A DNA stretch of 64,000 nt from Pseudomonas alloputida (GCF_021283545.2 NZ_CP128540.1:5802501-5866500), one strand, 5' to 3'; shown: positions 35,685-47,215, numbered from the stretch's first letter. Notes: generated by a model from the letters alone, not told the origin. Translations and numbers: made by a program.

Positions 35685-37682
35685 TCAGTCTTCCAGCAGC
35701 TCTTCGGCAGTACCGAGGATGTTCTCCAGGGTGAAGCCAAACTCTTCGAACAATGCCGAAGCCGGCGCCGACTCACCGTAGGTGGTCATGCCGATGATAC
35801 GACCTTCCAGGCCGACGTACTTGTACCAGAAGTCGGCGTGGGCAGCTTCGATGGCGATGCGCGCACCGACTTCCAGCGGCAGCACGGACTGCTTGTAGGC
35901 AGCGTCCTGGGCATCGAACACGCTGGTGCATGGCATGGAAACCACGCGCACCTTGCGGCCTTGCTCGGTCAGCTTGTCGAAGGCCTGAACAGCCAGGCCC
36001 ACTTCGGAACCGGTGGCGATCAGAATCAGTTCAGGCTCGCCGGCGCAGTCCTTGAGCACATAACCACCGCGGCTGATGTCGGCGATCTGCTGGGCATCGC
36101 GATCCTGGTGCTGCAGGTTCTGGCGCGAGAAGATCAGCGCCGATGGGCCGTCCTTGCGCTCCAGGGCGTTTTTCCAGGACACGGCGGATTCCACCGCGTC
36201 GGCCGGGCGCCAGGTGTCCAGGTTCGGGGTGCTGCGCAGGCTGGTCAGCTGCTCGATCGGCTGGTGCGTCGGGCCGTCTTCGCCCAGACCGATGGAGTCG
36301 TGGGTGTACACGTGGATCACGCGCTGCTTCATCAGGGCCGACATGCGCACGGCGTTGCGGGCGTATTCCATGAACATCAGGAAGGTCGCGCCGTAAGGCA
36401 CCAGGCCACCGTGCAGGGCAACGCCGTTCATGATGGCGGTCATGCCGAACTCGCGCACGCCGTAGAACACGTAGTTGCCGCTGGCGTCATTGGCTTCGAC
36501 GCCCTTGCAACCTTTCCACAGGGTCAGGTTGGAGCCGGCCAGGTCCGCCGAACCGCCGAGGAACTCGGGCAGCAGCGGGCCGAAGGCGTTCAGGGCGTTC
36601 TGGCTGGCCTTGCGGCTGGCGATGGTTTCGCCTTTGGCAGCCACTTCGTTGATGTAGGCCTGGGCCTTTTCGCTGAAGTCGGCCGGCAGCTCGCCGCTGG
36701 CACGGCGCTTGAACTCGGCAGCCAGCTCCGGGTAGGCCTTGGCGTAGGCGTCGAAGCGCTGGTTCCACTCGGCTTCAACCTTGGCACCGGCGGCCTTGGC
36801 ATCCCACTCGGCGTAGATGTCGGCCGGGATTTCGAACGGGCCGTGGTTCCAGTTCAGGGCCTGGCGGGTCAGGGCGATTTCGTCGTTGCCCAGCGGGGCA
36901 CCGTGGCAGTCTTCCTTGCCCTGCTTGTTCGGCGAACCGAAACCGATGGTGGTCTTGCAGCAGATCAGGGTCGGGCGATCGCTCTTGCGGGCGGTCTCGA
37001 TGGCCATCTTGATTTCTTCGGCATCGTGGCCGTCGACGTTGCGGATCACCTGCCAGTTGTAGGCTTCGAAGCGCGCCGGGGTGTTGTCGGTGAACCAGCC
37101 GTGCACTTCGCCGTCGATGGAGATGCCATTGTCATCGTAGAAGGCGATCAGCTTGTTCAGGCCCAGGGTGCCGGCCAGCGAGGCGACTTCATGGGAGATG
37201 CCTTCCATCATGCAGCCGTCGCCGAGGAACACATAGGTGTTGTGGTCGACGATATTGTGGCCGTCACGGTTGAACTGGGCAGCCAGTACTTTTTCGGCCA
37301 GGGCGAAGCCCACGGCGTTGGCGATACCCTGGCCGAGCGGGCCGGTGGTGGTTTCAACGCCTGGGGTGTAGCCGTATTCCGGGTGGCCCGGGGTGCGGCT
37401 GTGCAGTTGGCGGAAGCCTTTGATGTCATCGATGGTGACGTCGTAGCCGGTCAGGTGCAGCAGCGAGTAGATCAGCATCGAGCCGTGGCCGTTGGACAGC
37501 ACGAAGCGGTCACGGTCGGCGAAGCTCGGGTTGCTCGGGTTGTGCTTCAGGTAGTCGCGCCAAAGCACTTCGGCGATATCCGCCATGCCCATGGGGGCAC
37601 CTGGGTGGCCGCTGTTGGCCTTTTGCACGGCATCCATGCTGAGGGCACGAATGGCGTTGGCACGTTCACGACGGCTGGGCAT
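35685..37682 (-). CDS. tktA: Transketolase
   Basis: 665 aa, full length. Thiamine-diphosphate motif [18 protein letters not shown] near residue 155 (GDG...) and metal-binding; substrate histidines in [16 protein letters not shown] (residue 25-40) and [13 protein letters not shown]; pyrimidine-domain block [12 protein letters not shown] near residue 470. It moves two-carbon ketol units between pentose-phosphate pathway sugars. It is first gene of the tkt-epd-pgk-fba block on the minus strand, separated from epd by 151 bp with a REP pair. The ATG at 37682 follows TAGGAGATCAGCG. Confidence 0.97.
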   Translation of the reverse strand: MPSRRERANAIRALSMDAVQKANSGHPGAPMGMADIAEVLWRDYLKHNPSNPSFADRDRFVLSNGHGSMLIYSLLHLTGYDVTIDDIKGFRQLHSRTPGHPEYGYTPGVETTTGPLGQGIANAVGFALAEKVLAAQFNRDGHNIVDHNTYVFLGDGCMMEGISHEVASLAGTLGLNKLIAFYDDNGISIDGEVHGWFTDNTPARFEAYNWQVIRNVDGHDAEEIKMAIETARKSDRPTLICCKTTIGFGSPNKQGKEDCHGAPLGNDEIALTRQALNWNHGPFEIPADIYAEWDAKAAGAKVEAEWNQRFDAYAKAYPELAAEFKRRASGELPADFSEKAQAYINEVAAKGETIASRKASQNALNAFGPLLPEFLGGSADLAGSNLTLWKGCKGVEANDASGNYVFYGVREFGMTAIMNGVALHGGLVPYGATFLMFMEYARNAVRMSALMKQRVIHVYTHDSIGLGEDGPTHQPIEQLTSLRSTPNLDTWRPADAVESAVSWKNALERKDGPSALIFSRQNLQHQDRDAQQIADISRGGYVLKDCAGEPELILIATGSEVGLAVQAFDKLTEQGRKVRVVSMPCTSVFDAQDAAYKQSVLPLEVGARIAIEAAHADFWYKYVGLEGRIIGMTTYGESAPASALFEEFGFTLENILGTAEELLED

Positions 37683-37867
37683 CGCTGATCTCCTAGGGGG
37701 CTTGAATAGGTGGTGTCACGAAAAAGGCGGCCATTTTCGCCCACTGGGGGCGCTTGGGGCAAACATTTAAGCGCCAAGCGCCGGCTTTAAGCCGCAACTG
37801 AAGAAGCAGAGCGCGACTCGGGGCGCCCCAAAGCGTGTAACTTGAGGCTTTCGGCTTGCAGCTCATC

Positions 37868-37895
37868 GCCAATATCAAAACTTTTTGATATTGGC
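37868..37895. promoter_or_regulatory. Perfect 13-bp-arm palindrome, putative ArsR-type operator
   Basis: GCCAATATCAAAA and TTTTGATATTGGC flank CT. It ends 38 bp before the ATG of the ArsR-methyltransferase gene. ArsR-family repressors bind AT-rich imperfect 12-2-12 palindromes of this form, so autoregulation of the regulator-metK transcript is likely. A weak promoter TTGCTA (37897)-17-TAGACT (37920-37925) would put the start almost at the ATG. Confidence 0.75.
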
Positions 37896-37933
37896 CTTGC
37901 TAGGGCATCGATGCCTGTCTAGACTGCCGCCCC

Positions 37934-38926
37934 ATGAATCTGCGTGCGCAATCGATCCCCGAGCAACGCGAAACATTGGCAGCCCTGTGCAAAGCCAGTG
38001 GCGATGCGCTGCGCCTGAACGTATTGCGCGCCTTGGCCAATGACTCGTTCGGCGTGCTGGAACTGGCGCAGATCTTCGACATCGGCCAGTCGGGCATGAG
38101 CCATCACCTCAAGGTGCTGGCTCAGGCCGACCTCGTGGCAACCCGCCGCGAAGGCAACGCCATCTTCTACCGCCGTGCCCTGCCCGATGGCCTGCGCCTG
38201 GGTGGCCGGCTGCACGCGGCGCTGCTCGAAGAAGTCGACGACCTGGCCCTACCGCCCGATGTGCAGGCGCGCATAGCCCATGTCCAGCAGCGACGGGCGG
38301 CCACCAGCCAGGACTTCTTCCTGCGCGTGGAAGAGAAGTTCCGTGCCCAGCAGGACCTGATCGCCGGCCTTCCGCAGTACCGCGACAGCCTGCTGGCGCT
38401 GCTCGACAAACTGCATTTCGACCCGGCCGCCAGCGCGCTGGAAGTCGGCCCCGGCGACGGTGGCTTCCTGCCCGACCTGGCCCGGCGCTTCGCCCAGGTC
38501 ACCGCCCTGGACAACAGCCCTACCATGCTCGAGCTTGCGCGCCAGGTGTGCCAGCGCGAAGGGCTCGACAACGTGAACCTGCAGTTGGCCGATGCACTGG
38601 GTGCAACGGATGTGGCCGCCGACTGCGTTGTGCTGAACATGGTGCTGCACCATTTCAGCGACCCGGCCCTGGCCTTGCGCCAGCTGGCCAAACGGGTGAA
38701 GGCAGGCGGCAGCCTGCTGGTCACCGAACTGTGCAGCCATGACCAGGGGTGGGCGCGCGAAGCCTGCGGCGACCTCTGGCTGGGCTTCGAACAGGACGAC
38801 CTGGCGCGCTGGGCCAACGCTGCCGGGCTGGCCCATGCGGACAGCCTGTACGTGGGCTTGCGTAACGGTTTCCAGATCCAGGTCCGCCATTTTCAGCGGA
38901 CGGCTGGCGACATACACCATCGGTAA
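37934..38926 (+). CDS. ArsR-family regulator fused to SAM-dependent methyltransferase domain (SahR-like)
   Basis: 330 aa. Residues about 18-95 are an ArsR winged helix (LCKASGDALRLNVLRAL, LELAQIFDIGQSGMSHHLKVL, LVATRREGNAIFYRR). Residues about 160-320 are a class I methyltransferase with SAM motif ALEVGPGDGGFLPDLA and VTALDNSPTMLELARQ. metK follows after only 18 bp, so the two form one operon. ArsR proteins with this fusion, called SahR in comparative studies, control methionine/SAM-cycle genes in response to SAH. I infer that the methyltransferase domain acts as a SAM/SAH sensor; catalytic activity is not excluded. No clear ribosome site precedes the ATG, consistent with a near-leaderless message. 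Confidence 0.88.
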   Translation: MNLRAQSIPEQRETLAALCKASGDALRLNVLRALANDSFGVLELAQIFDIGQSGMSHHLKVLAQADLVATRREGNAIFYRRALPDGLRLGGRLHAALLEEVDDLALPPDVQARIAHVQQRRAATSQDFFLRVEEKFRAQQDLIAGLPQYRDSLLALLDKLHFDPAASALEVGPGDGGFLPDLARRFAQVTALDNSPTMLELARQVCQREGLDNVNLQLADALGATDVAADCVVLNMVLHHFSDPALALRQLAKRVKAGGSLLVTELCSHDQGWAREACGDLWLGFEQDDLARWANAAGLAHADSLYVGLRNGFQIQVRHFQRTAGDIHHR

Positions 38927-38944
38927 ATTTCAGGAACCTTCGAG

Positions 38945-40135
38945 ATGAGCGAATACTCCCTTTTCACCTCCGAGTCCGTGTCCGAAGGGCATCCGGACAA
39001 GATCGCCGACCAGATTTCGGACGCAGTCCTTGATGCCATCATCGCTCAGGACAAATACGCCCGCGTAGCCTGCGAAACCCTGGTCAAGACCGGTGTCGCC
39101 ATCATCGCCGGCGAAGTCACCACTTCGGCCTGGGTCGACCTGGAAGACCTGGTACGCAAAGTCATCATCGACATCGGCTACAACAGCTCCGACGTCGGCT
39201 TCGACGGCGCCACCTGCGCCGTGATGAACATCATCGGCAAACAGTCGGTAGACATCGCCCAGGGCGTGGACCGCTCCAAGCCGGAAGACCAGGGCGCCGG
39301 TGACCAGGGCCTGATGTTCGGCTATGCCAGCAACGAAACCGAAGTCCTGATGCCTGCACCGATCTGCTTCTCGCACCGTCTGGTAGAACGCCAGGCCGAG
39401 GCGCGCAAGTCCGGCCTGCTGCCATGGCTGCGCCCGGATGCCAAGTCGCAGGTCACCTGCCGCTACGAGAACGGCAAAGTGGTCGGTATCGACGCCGTGG
39501 TGCTGTCGACCCAGCACAACCCGGAGGTTTCGCAGAAAGACCTGCAAGAAGCCGTGATGGAGCTGATCGTCAAGCACACGCTGCCGGCCGAACTACTGCA
39601 CAAAGGCACCCAGTACCACATCAACCCGACCGGCAACTTCATCATCGGTGGCCCGGTGGGTGACTGCGGCCTGACTGGCCGCAAGATCATCGTCGACTCC
39701 TACGGTGGCATGGCCCGTCACGGGGGTGGCGCGTTCTCCGGCAAGGACCCGTCCAAGGTCGACCGTTCCGCTGCCTACGCCGGCCGCTACGTGGCCAAGA
39801 ACATCGTCGCCGCCGGTTTGGCCGAGCGTTGCGAGATCCAGGTGTCGTACGCCATTGGCGTGGCCCAGCCGACCTCCATCTCGATCAACACCTTCGGTAC
39901 CGGCAAGGTCTCCGACGACAAGATCATCCAGCTGGTGCGCGAGTGCTTCGACCTGCGTCCGTACGCCATCACCACCATGCTCGACCTGCTGCACCCGATG
40001 TATCAGGAAACCGCTGCCTACGGCCACTTCGGCCGTACTCCGCAGCAGAAGACTGTCGGCGACGACACCTTCACCACCTTCACCTGGGAGCGCACCGACC
40101 GCGCCCAGTCGTTGCGTGACGCTGCCGGCCTGTAA
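38945..40135 (+). CDS. metK: S-adenosylmethionine synthetase
   Basis: 396 aa, full length. Start block [23 protein letters not shown]-binding [12 protein letters not shown] near residue 117; P-loop-like [19 protein letters not shown] near residue 260. AGGA lies about 9 nt before the ATG. It makes SAM from methionine and ATP, releasing phosphate and pyrophosphate. It is the second gene of the ArsR-methyltransferase operon, so its transcription probably responds to SAM or SAH through the palindrome at 37868. A strong terminator follows. Confidence 0.98.
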   Translation: MSEYSLFTSESVSEGHPDKIADQISDAVLDAIIAQDKYARVACETLVKTGVAIIAGEVTTSAWVDLEDLVRKVIIDIGYNSSDVGFDGATCAVMNIIGKQSVDIAQGVDRSKPEDQGAGDQGLMFGYASNETEVLMPAPICFSHRLVERQAEARKSGLLPWLRPDAKSQVTCRYENGKVVGIDAVVLSTQHNPEVSQKDLQEAVMELIVKHTLPAELLHKGTQYHINPTGNFIIGGPVGDCGLTGRKIIVDSYGGMARHGGGAFSGKDPSKVDRSAAYAGRYVAKNIVAAGLAERCEIQVSYAIGVAQPTSISINTFGTGKVSDDKIIQLVRECFDLRPYAITTMLDLLHPMYQETAAYGHFGRTPQQKTVGDDTFTTFTWERTDRAQSLRDAAGL

Positions 40136-40155
40136 GCTTCCTGCAGCGCCAGACG

Positions 40156-40190
40156 AAAGCCCCTGCCGAGCGATCGGCAGGGGCTTTTTT
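40156..40190 (+). terminator. Rho-independent terminator of metK
   Basis: AAAGCCCCTGCCGA (40156-40169) and TCGGCAGGGGCTTT (40174-40187) form a 14-bp stem around GCGA, ending in six T. It is 20 bp past the stop. Confidence 0.96.
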
Positions 40191-40291
40191 GTGCCTGTTA
40201 CGGCATTTTCATCGCCCGTCAGATCGAGGGCCGCGCTCGTTTCTTGCTCCGTCTCGGGCTTGGAGACGAGCACCAGCGAAATATCACCTGA

Positions 40292-42064
<1,773 letters not shown>

Positions 42065-42196
42065 TTTTTTACCAAATAGTGCGTAGGAAAAACCCGAGAC
42101 TCCGGCAGAAAACCTCACCAAGGGTTTCTAAATGGGCAAAACCAAGGCAGGATTTCCCCCAACTTTTGCTGCCCCGCCCCGTTAGGGAGGCTTTTC

Positions 42197-42589
42197 ATGA
42201 AACGTATTTCGACTCTTTTCCTGCTCGCAACACTGGGCCTGGCCGCGGGCACTGCTCAGGCTGCCCAGCCGGATGCCGGCCTGACCGGTTGCGCCGCCAA
42301 GCGCAGCGCCATCGAAAACCAGCTGAAAATTGCCCGTGACCACGGCAACAGCGACCAGGTTGGAGGGCTGGAGGAAGCCCTGCGCGGTGTGGACAACTGC
42401 ACCGACGCCAGCCTGCGCAAGGAACGTGAGCAGAAGGTGCTCGATGCGCGTCACGAAGTGGCGCAGCGGGAAAAGGACTTGAAGAAGGCAGAGAAGAAAG
42501 GCGACGCCGAGAAGATCAACAAGCGCAAGGACAAGCTGGCCGAGTCGCGTAAAGAGCTGCAGGAAGCGGTCGACGCTCTCGACCGCTAA
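42197..42589 (+). CDS. DUF1090 periplasmic coiled-coil protein (YqjC-like)
   Basis: 130 aa. Signal peptide MKRISTLFLLATLGLAAGTAQA, mature from AQPDAGLTGCAAKRSAIE. Two cysteines (TGCAAK and VDNCTDA) probably form a disulfide. The C-terminal half is a long, highly charged helix (REQKVLDARHEVAQREKDLK... ) predicted as a coiled coil. Matches the DUF1090 layout and length. TAGGGAGG precedes the ATG at 42197. Function unknown; likely periplasmic. Confidence 0.9.
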   Translation: MKRISTLFLLATLGLAAGTAQAAQPDAGLTGCAAKRSAIENQLKIARDHGNSDQVGGLEEALRGVDNCTDASLRKEREQKVLDARHEVAQREKDLKKAEKKGDAEKINKRKDKLAESRKELQEAVDALDR

Positions 42590-42663
42590 GGCATCTGGCC
42601 GGCAAGCCTGGTCTTTGTGGAATTTGTACACGCCTCGAAGGTTTGCGCAAACAGCACAGCCAT

Positions 42664-43122
42664 TCAATGATTACGAAATTCGCTATGACAGGCCTTGCAC
42701 GCAGCCTCGACCTTGTCCATCGGTGCCTTCAGTTTCGCAGCATCCAGTGGCTGGTTGCGGGTGACATCGACCAGTTCGCCGGTGACGCCCTCAAGCTGCC
42801 GGGCCAGGTCATGGAACCGCGCCTGGCGCTCCCACACTTCGGCACGGGCGGCGCTGTCACCACCATCGCGCACCTGTGGAAAATGCTGCCACGGCTGATG
42901 CGACAGGCTGTCCAGCTTCAGCGCACCGTCGGCAAACTTCACCCCGTCGAACGGCAACCGGCCACGCAGCATGCCGCCGAGGTCCTCGCTGGTCTTGAGC
43001 ATGTCCTTGAAGATCACCTTGCGTTTGCCCAGCGGCGAATTCGGGTCAACCCGGTCACAACCCGTCAGAGCCCCTCCCAGGGCAAGTGCTGCCAGCAGAA
43101 CAACGGTCAATCGCTTAAACAT
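42664..43122 (-). CDS. Cytochrome c'-like heme lipoprotein
   Basis: 152 aa from the ATG at 43122; a GTG three codons upstream is an alternative. The signal MFKRLTVVLLAALALGGALTGC ends in lipobox LTGC, so it is a membrane-anchored lipoprotein. One heme-binding motif CKACH sits almost at the C-terminus (AACKACHSEFRNH), the position typical of four-helix cytochrome c'/c556 folds. Helical segments span the rest. Expected to be periplasmic-facing, perhaps binding gases or carrying electrons; partner unknown. It is convergent with the DUF1090 gene and divergent from mltA. Confidence 0.87.
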   Translation of the reverse strand: MFKRLTVVLLAALALGGALTGCDRVDPNSPLGKRKVIFKDMLKTSEDLGGMLRGRLPFDGVKFADGALKLDSLSHQPWQHFPQVRDGGDSAARAEVWERQARFHDLARQLEGVTGELVDVTRNQPLDAAKLKAPMDKVEAACKACHSEFRNH

Positions 43123-43241
43123 CACGCTCACTTCGGCCTACGCAAATGGGCGGCCAGTATCGCTGCCCCTGGGCCAAACACCAATAGCCACATAAAAGAC
43201 AGGGGCGAACCTTCATGTTCGCTCATGACAGGAATGCACAC

Positions 43242-44393
43242 ATGAAATCTGCCCTGCGCCACCTGGCCTGGACACTGCCGGTGCTGGCTTTGCTGGCCGG
43301 CTGCAACGGCGGCGAGAGCGCCAAGCCCGAGCCCCACGCTGTCGCCACCTATGCCCCGGCCACTTGGAAAGACTTGCCGCCCGTCAGCGATGAAGACCTG
43401 CTGGCAGGCTTTTATGCATGGCGCAACGGCTGCGAAAAACTCAAGCGCGACCCGGTGTGGGCGGCCACCTGCGAAGCGGCCGGCAGCGCCACAGCCAGCG
43501 CCGCCCAAGTGCGAACCTTCCTTGAACAGAACCTGCAGGTGTACGGCCTGCGCTCTGCAGAGAACAATGCCAACGGCCTGATTACCGGCTACTACGAGCC
43601 TGTCTACCCAGGCAGCCTGAGCCAATCGGCAACCAACCATGTGGCGGTCTACGGCATCCCTGATGACATGATCGTGGTCGACCTGGCCAGCGTGTACCCC
43701 GAACTGAAGGGCAAACGCCTGCGCGGCCGCCTGGAGGGTCGGGTGCTCAAGCCCTACGACACGGCCGAAGTCATCAACCGTAACGGCGTCAAGGCACCGG
43801 TGCTGGCCTGGCTGACCGACCCGATGGACCTGCAATTCCTGCAGATCCAGGGTTCTGGCCGGGTGCAACTGGAGGACGGCCGTCAACTGCGCCTGGGCTA
43901 CGCCGACCAGAACGGCCACCCCTATCGGCCGATCGGCCGCTGGCTGGTGGAGCAAGGTCAGCTGAAAAAAGAAGAAGTGAGCATGGGCGCCATTCATGCC
44001 TGGGCCCAGGCCAACCCGCAGCGCGTACCAGAGCTGCTGGCCAGCAACCCCAGCTACGTATTCTTCAGCACCCGCCCGGACAGCAACGAAGGCCCGCGCG
44101 GCTCGCTGAACGTACCGCTTACCGCCGGCTACAGCGTGGCCATTGACCGCAAGGTGATTCCCCTGGGCAGCTTGTTGTGGCTGTCTACCACACGCCCGGA
44201 CGGCACGCCGGTGGTACGACCGGTTGGCGCGCAGGACACCGGCGGGGCGATTACCGGCGAAGTGCGTGCCGACCTGTTCTGGGGCACCGGGCCGGAAGCA
44301 GGCGAACTGGCCGGGAACATGAAGCAGCAAGGGCAGATCTGGATGCTGTGGCCCAAGGGCCAGCCACTGCCTGAGGTACCCAAGGTACCTTGA
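43242..44393 (+). CDS. mltA: Membrane-bound lytic murein transglycosylase A
   Basis: 383 aa. The ATG at 43242 follows CAGGAA. Lipoprotein signal MKSALRHLAWTLPVLALLAGC with lipobox LAGC. The MltA domain is shown by GLITGYYEPVYPGS near residue 115, IQGSGRVQLEDGRQLRLGYADQNGHPYRPIGRW near 205, and the C-terminal 3D domain (PLGSLLWLSTTRP, AQDTGGAITGEVRADLFWG) with its catalytic aspartates. It cleaves peptidoglycan glycan strands to 1,6-anhydroMurNAc ends at the outer membrane. Single gene, ending at a hairpin shared with the convergent MAPEG gene. Confidence 0.95.
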   Translation: MKSALRHLAWTLPVLALLAGCNGGESAKPEPHAVATYAPATWKDLPPVSDEDLLAGFYAWRNGCEKLKRDPVWAATCEAAGSATASAAQVRTFLEQNLQVYGLRSAENNANGLITGYYEPVYPGSLSQSATNHVAVYGIPDDMIVVDLASVYPELKGKRLRGRLEGRVLKPYDTAEVINRNGVKAPVLAWLTDPMDLQFLQIQGSGRVQLEDGRQLRLGYADQNGHPYRPIGRWLVEQGQLKKEEVSMGAIHAWAQANPQRVPELLASNPSYVFFSTRPDSNEGPRGSLNVPLTAGYSVAIDRKVIPLGSLLWLSTTRPDGTPVVRPVGAQDTGGAITGEVRADLFWGTGPEAGELAGNMKQQGQIWMLWPKGQPLPEVPKVP

Positions 44394-44400
44394 TCGTTGT

Positions 44401-44435
44401 GGCTATCTTCGCGGGGGCTGCCCGCGAAGATGGCC
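44401..44435. terminator. Shared hairpin between convergent mltA and MAPEG genes
   Basis: GGCTATCTTCGCGGG and CCCGCGAAGATGGCC pair over 15 positions with one G-U, around GGCTG. It lies 7 bp after mltA and 8 bp after the opposing gene. No T-run, so probably a REP-like 3' end structure. Confidence 0.6.
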
Positions 44436-44443
44436 AGCCGGTT

Positions 44444-44830
44444 TCAGATGGAAACCACGAAGAACGACACGATCAGTGCCAGGCTGGCAAACCACACCAG
44501 CGACCGCAAGGCAGCCCAGTCGGCCAGGTAGCAGATGATGTAAAGCAAGCGGCTGGTGATATACATCACCCCCAGCACATCCTGGGTCACCTGCTCGGCA
44601 TTGCCCACGATATCCGCCACAAGCACCGCCGCAGCAAATGCCGGAAACGCTTCGTAGCCATTCTGCTGCGCTGCATGAGCACGCCGCGGCAGGCCCGACA
44701 AGGTATCGAGGAAGGCTCGCGGATCGTGATTGTCCTTGAGGCCGAAGCGGCCACTGCTCGCCTTGGCGATCAAGGCACAAAGCGGGTTCAACAGCAGCGC
44801 AATCAGGATGCACCACAGGGCAACAGTCAT
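44444..44830 (-). CDS. MAPEG family membrane protein
   Basis: 128 aa with four hydrophobic helices (residues about 3-22, 60-78, 82-103, 106-127). The family block NPLCALIAKASSGRFGLKDNHDPR-type with DNHDPRAFLDTLSGLPRRAHAAQQNGYEAFPAFAA is typical of bacterial MAPEG proteins, homologues of microsomal glutathione S-transferase. AAGGAG lies 8 nt before the ATG at 44830. Catalytic activity here is unproven. The transporter gene upstream on the same strand ends 28 bp away, so the two may be co-transcribed. Confidence 0.88.
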   Translation of the reverse strand: MTVALWCILIALLLNPLCALIAKASSGRFGLKDNHDPRAFLDTLSGLPRRAHAAQQNGYEAFPAFAAAVLVADIVGNAEQVTQDVLGVMYITSRLLYIICYLADWAALRSLVWFASLALIVSFFVVSI

Positions 44831-44858
44831 GGACAGGACTCCTTGTTCAGTCTTCAGG

Positions 44859-45692
44859 TCAAAGCTTCATTACCAGCATGCCGGCCAACACCAGCCCGCA
44901 AGCTAGGAGTCTCGGCCCGCCAAAAGGTTCTTTGAGGTAGCGCATGCCCAGCAGCACCACCAGGATCACGCTCAACTCCCGCAGTGCCGCCGCTTCGGCC
45001 ACTGACCCCAGGTGCATGGCCCACAGCACCAGGGCATAGCTGAACAATACGCAGAACCCTACCGCCAACCCAAGGCGCCATTGGGTTCGCCAGAACAGTA
45101 CGAATGGCGCCCGCCGCGCTACGCTCGCCAACAACGGGAATTGCCAGGCGCTGAGCAGGGTCAGCCAGACCAGGTAATCCCACGGTTTGCCCCACAGGCG
45201 CACGGCCTGCCCGTCGAACCAGGTGTAGCAACCAATGCACAGGCCAATCAAGGCAACCACCGGCAGCATCGACCATGGCAGACGGTCACCGCCGCCGCCC
45301 TGCCACAACAGGCAGGCCATGCCACAGGGGATCAACAGGATACCGATGATCTGCTGCTGGCTCAGCGATTCCCCGGCAAAGGCCAGGGTCAGCCCCAGCA
45401 CCACCAACGGCGACAGCCCGCGCATCAGAGGATAGACCAGCCCAAGGTCGCCCACGCGGTAGGCCTTGATCAGCAGATAGCGGTACAACTGCTCAGCCAG
45501 TGCCGAGGCTACCAACCAGGGCCAGATTTCAGCAGGCGGAACATCGACGAAGGGCACCGCCAGCACCGCGAAGGCCAGCGCTACCGTGTCCATGCTGGCA
45601 ATCACCAGCAAGCGCTCGCCACTGAATTTGATCAAGGTATTCCAGGTTGCATGCAGCAGGGCGGCAACCAGCACCAGAGATGTTGCCAACAC
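44859..45692 (-). CDS. EamA/DMT family transporter
   Basis: 277 aa with ten predicted helices in two repeats of five, the drug/metabolite transporter pattern. Starts with GTG at 45692 (MLATSLVLVAALLHATWNTLIKFSG); AAGGA is 9 nt upstream. The HATWN..IKFSG segment in helix 1 and EQLYRYLLIKAYRVGDLGLVYPLMRGLSPL are family marks; repeat two has EAAALRELSVILVVLLGMRYLKE. Moves small metabolites across the inner membrane; substrate unknown. Likely operon with the MAPEG gene. Confidence 0.88.
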   Translation of the reverse strand: MLATSLVLVAALLHATWNTLIKFSGERLLVIASMDTVALAFAVLAVPFVDVPPAEIWPWLVASALAEQLYRYLLIKAYRVGDLGLVYPLMRGLSPLVVLGLTLAFAGESLSQQQIIGILLIPCGMACLLWQGGGGDRLPWSMLPVVALIGLCIGCYTWFDGQAVRLWGKPWDYLVWLTLLSAWQFPLLASVARRAPFVLFWRTQWRLGLAVGFCVLFSYALVLWAMHLGSVAEAAALRELSVILVVLLGMRYLKEPFGGPRLLACGLVLAGMLVMKL

Positions 45693-45751
45693 GCCTTCTT
45701 GTCCTTATGGCTGTTCATGGCTGTGAATATATAGCGTTCAGGGGGGCTTTG

Positions 45752-45836
45752 GGGGAGCGGGCATGCCCGTGAAGAATGCAACTCGGTGTATGGCACCGGC
45801 TTTGCCGGTGTTCGCGGGCACGCCCGCTCCCACAGG
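45752..45836. repeat. REP pair with CACCGGC/GCCGGTG spacer hairpin
   Basis: GGGAGCGGGCATGCCCGTGA at 45752 and the inverted copy ending CCCACAG near 45836, with TGGCACCGGCTTTGCCGGTG between. Same three-hairpin type as 6224 and 51604. Confidence 0.88.
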
Positions 45837-45974
45837 GTAGCCAGTGCAGACTGTCACGGGAACGATTTGGACTAATTCGGTCAAACCCTGTGCCCCGAAC
45901 CCCGTGCCAGGTCATCAAAGAACTGCCCGAGTCACTCGGGTAACGACTTGGAAGCCACTGTTATAGGATTCGGG

Positions 45975-47210
45975 ATGCTTGAATTAGTTGCCGCGTTTAT
46001 CTGCCTCACCACACTTCTGACCTATGTGAACTACCGCTTCATCGGCCTGCCCCCCGCTATCGGCGTGATGGTTACGGCGCTGTTGTTTTCCCTGATATTG
46101 CAAGGCCTGAGCCTTGTCGGCTTCCCCGGCCTGGAAGAGCGCGTCGAAGGGCTGATGAACCAGATCGACTTCAACGATCTGCTCATGCACTGGATGCTGG
46201 CGTTCCTGCTGTTTGCCGGCGCCCTGCACGTCAACCTCAGCGACCTGCGCAGCTACCGCTGGCCGATCGGCCTGCTGGCTACCTTGGGCGTGCTGATCGC
46301 CACCGTGGTCATCGGCTACCTGGCGCATTGGGTGTTTGCCCTGTTCGGCTGGCAGGTGCCCCTGATCTACTGCCTGCTGTTCGGTGCACTGATCTCACCG
46401 ACCGACCCGATTGCCGTGCTTGGCGCGCTGCGTACTGCCAATGCGCCCAAACCGCTTAAAACCACCATCGTCGGCGAGTCACTGTTCAACGACGGCACGG
46501 CAGTCGTGGTATTCACCGTGTTGCTGGGCATCATCCAGCTGGGTGAAACACCGAGCATGGCCGACACGGCGATCCTGTTCGCCCGCGAGGCCATTGGCGG
46601 TGTGGTGTTCGGTGGCCTGATCGGCTACGCCACCTACCGCATGATCAAGAGTGTCGAGCAGTACCAGGTGGAGGTCATGCTGACCCTGGCGCTGGTAATC
46701 GGTGGTTCGGCAATGTGCTACGAGCTGCATGTGTCGGCACCGATCGCCATGGTGGTGGCAGGCCTGATCATCGGCAACCTGGGGCGCAACCTGGCGATGA
46801 ATGACATGACCCGCCGTTACATGGACGGTTTCTGGGAGCTGATCGACGACATGCTCAATGCCCTGCTGTTCGCATTGATCGGCCTGGAGCTGTTGCTGCT
46901 GCCGTTCAACTGGATGCACCTGGCGGCCGGCGGCGTGCTGGCGCTGGCAGTGCTGCTGTCGCGCCTGTTGACGGTGGCCCCGGCGATCGTGCTGCTGCGG
47001 CGCTGGCGCCCGGTGCCCAAAGGCACGGTGCGGGTGCTGACCTGGGGTGGCCTGCGCGGTGGCGTGTCGGTGGCACTTGCACTGTCGCTACCGCTGGGCG
47101 AGGAACGGGACCTGCTGCTGTCGATCACCTACATCGTGGTGTTGTCGTCGATTCTGGTGCAGGGGTTGAGCATTGGGCGGGTGGTGCGCAAGGTCAGCGC
47201 CCAGCCTTGA
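45975..47210 (+). CDS. CPA1-type Na+(K+)/H+ antiporter
   Basis: 411 aa from the ATG at 45975 with TAGGA 7 nt upstream; a TTG nine codons earlier is less likely. About 12 helices. Ion-site motifs of the NhaP/CPA1 family: SPTDPIAVLGALR near residue 142 and GESLFNDGTAVVVF near 165, plus LTWGGLRGGVSVALALSLP near 355. It exchanges monovalent cations for protons at the inner membrane for pH and salt balance. No regulatory RCK/TrkA domain follows the membrane part. Single gene. Confidence 0.92.
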   Translation: MLELVAAFICLTTLLTYVNYRFIGLPPAIGVMVTALLFSLILQGLSLVGFPGLEERVEGLMNQIDFNDLLMHWMLAFLLFAGALHVNLSDLRSYRWPIGLLATLGVLIATVVIGYLAHWVFALFGWQVPLIYCLLFGALISPTDPIAVLGALRTANAPKPLKTTIVGESLFNDGTAVVVFTVLLGIIQLGETPSMADTAILFAREAIGGVVFGGLIGYATYRMIKSVEQYQVEVMLTLALVIGGSAMCYELHVSAPIAMVVAGLIIGNLGRNLAMNDMTRRYMDGFWELIDDMLNALLFALIGLELLLLPFNWMHLAAGGVLALAVLLSRLLTVAPAIVLLRRWRPVPKGTVRVLTWGGLRGGVSVALALSLPLGEERDLLLSITYIVVLSSILVQGLSIGRVVRKVSAQP

Positions 47211-47215
47211 GAATG

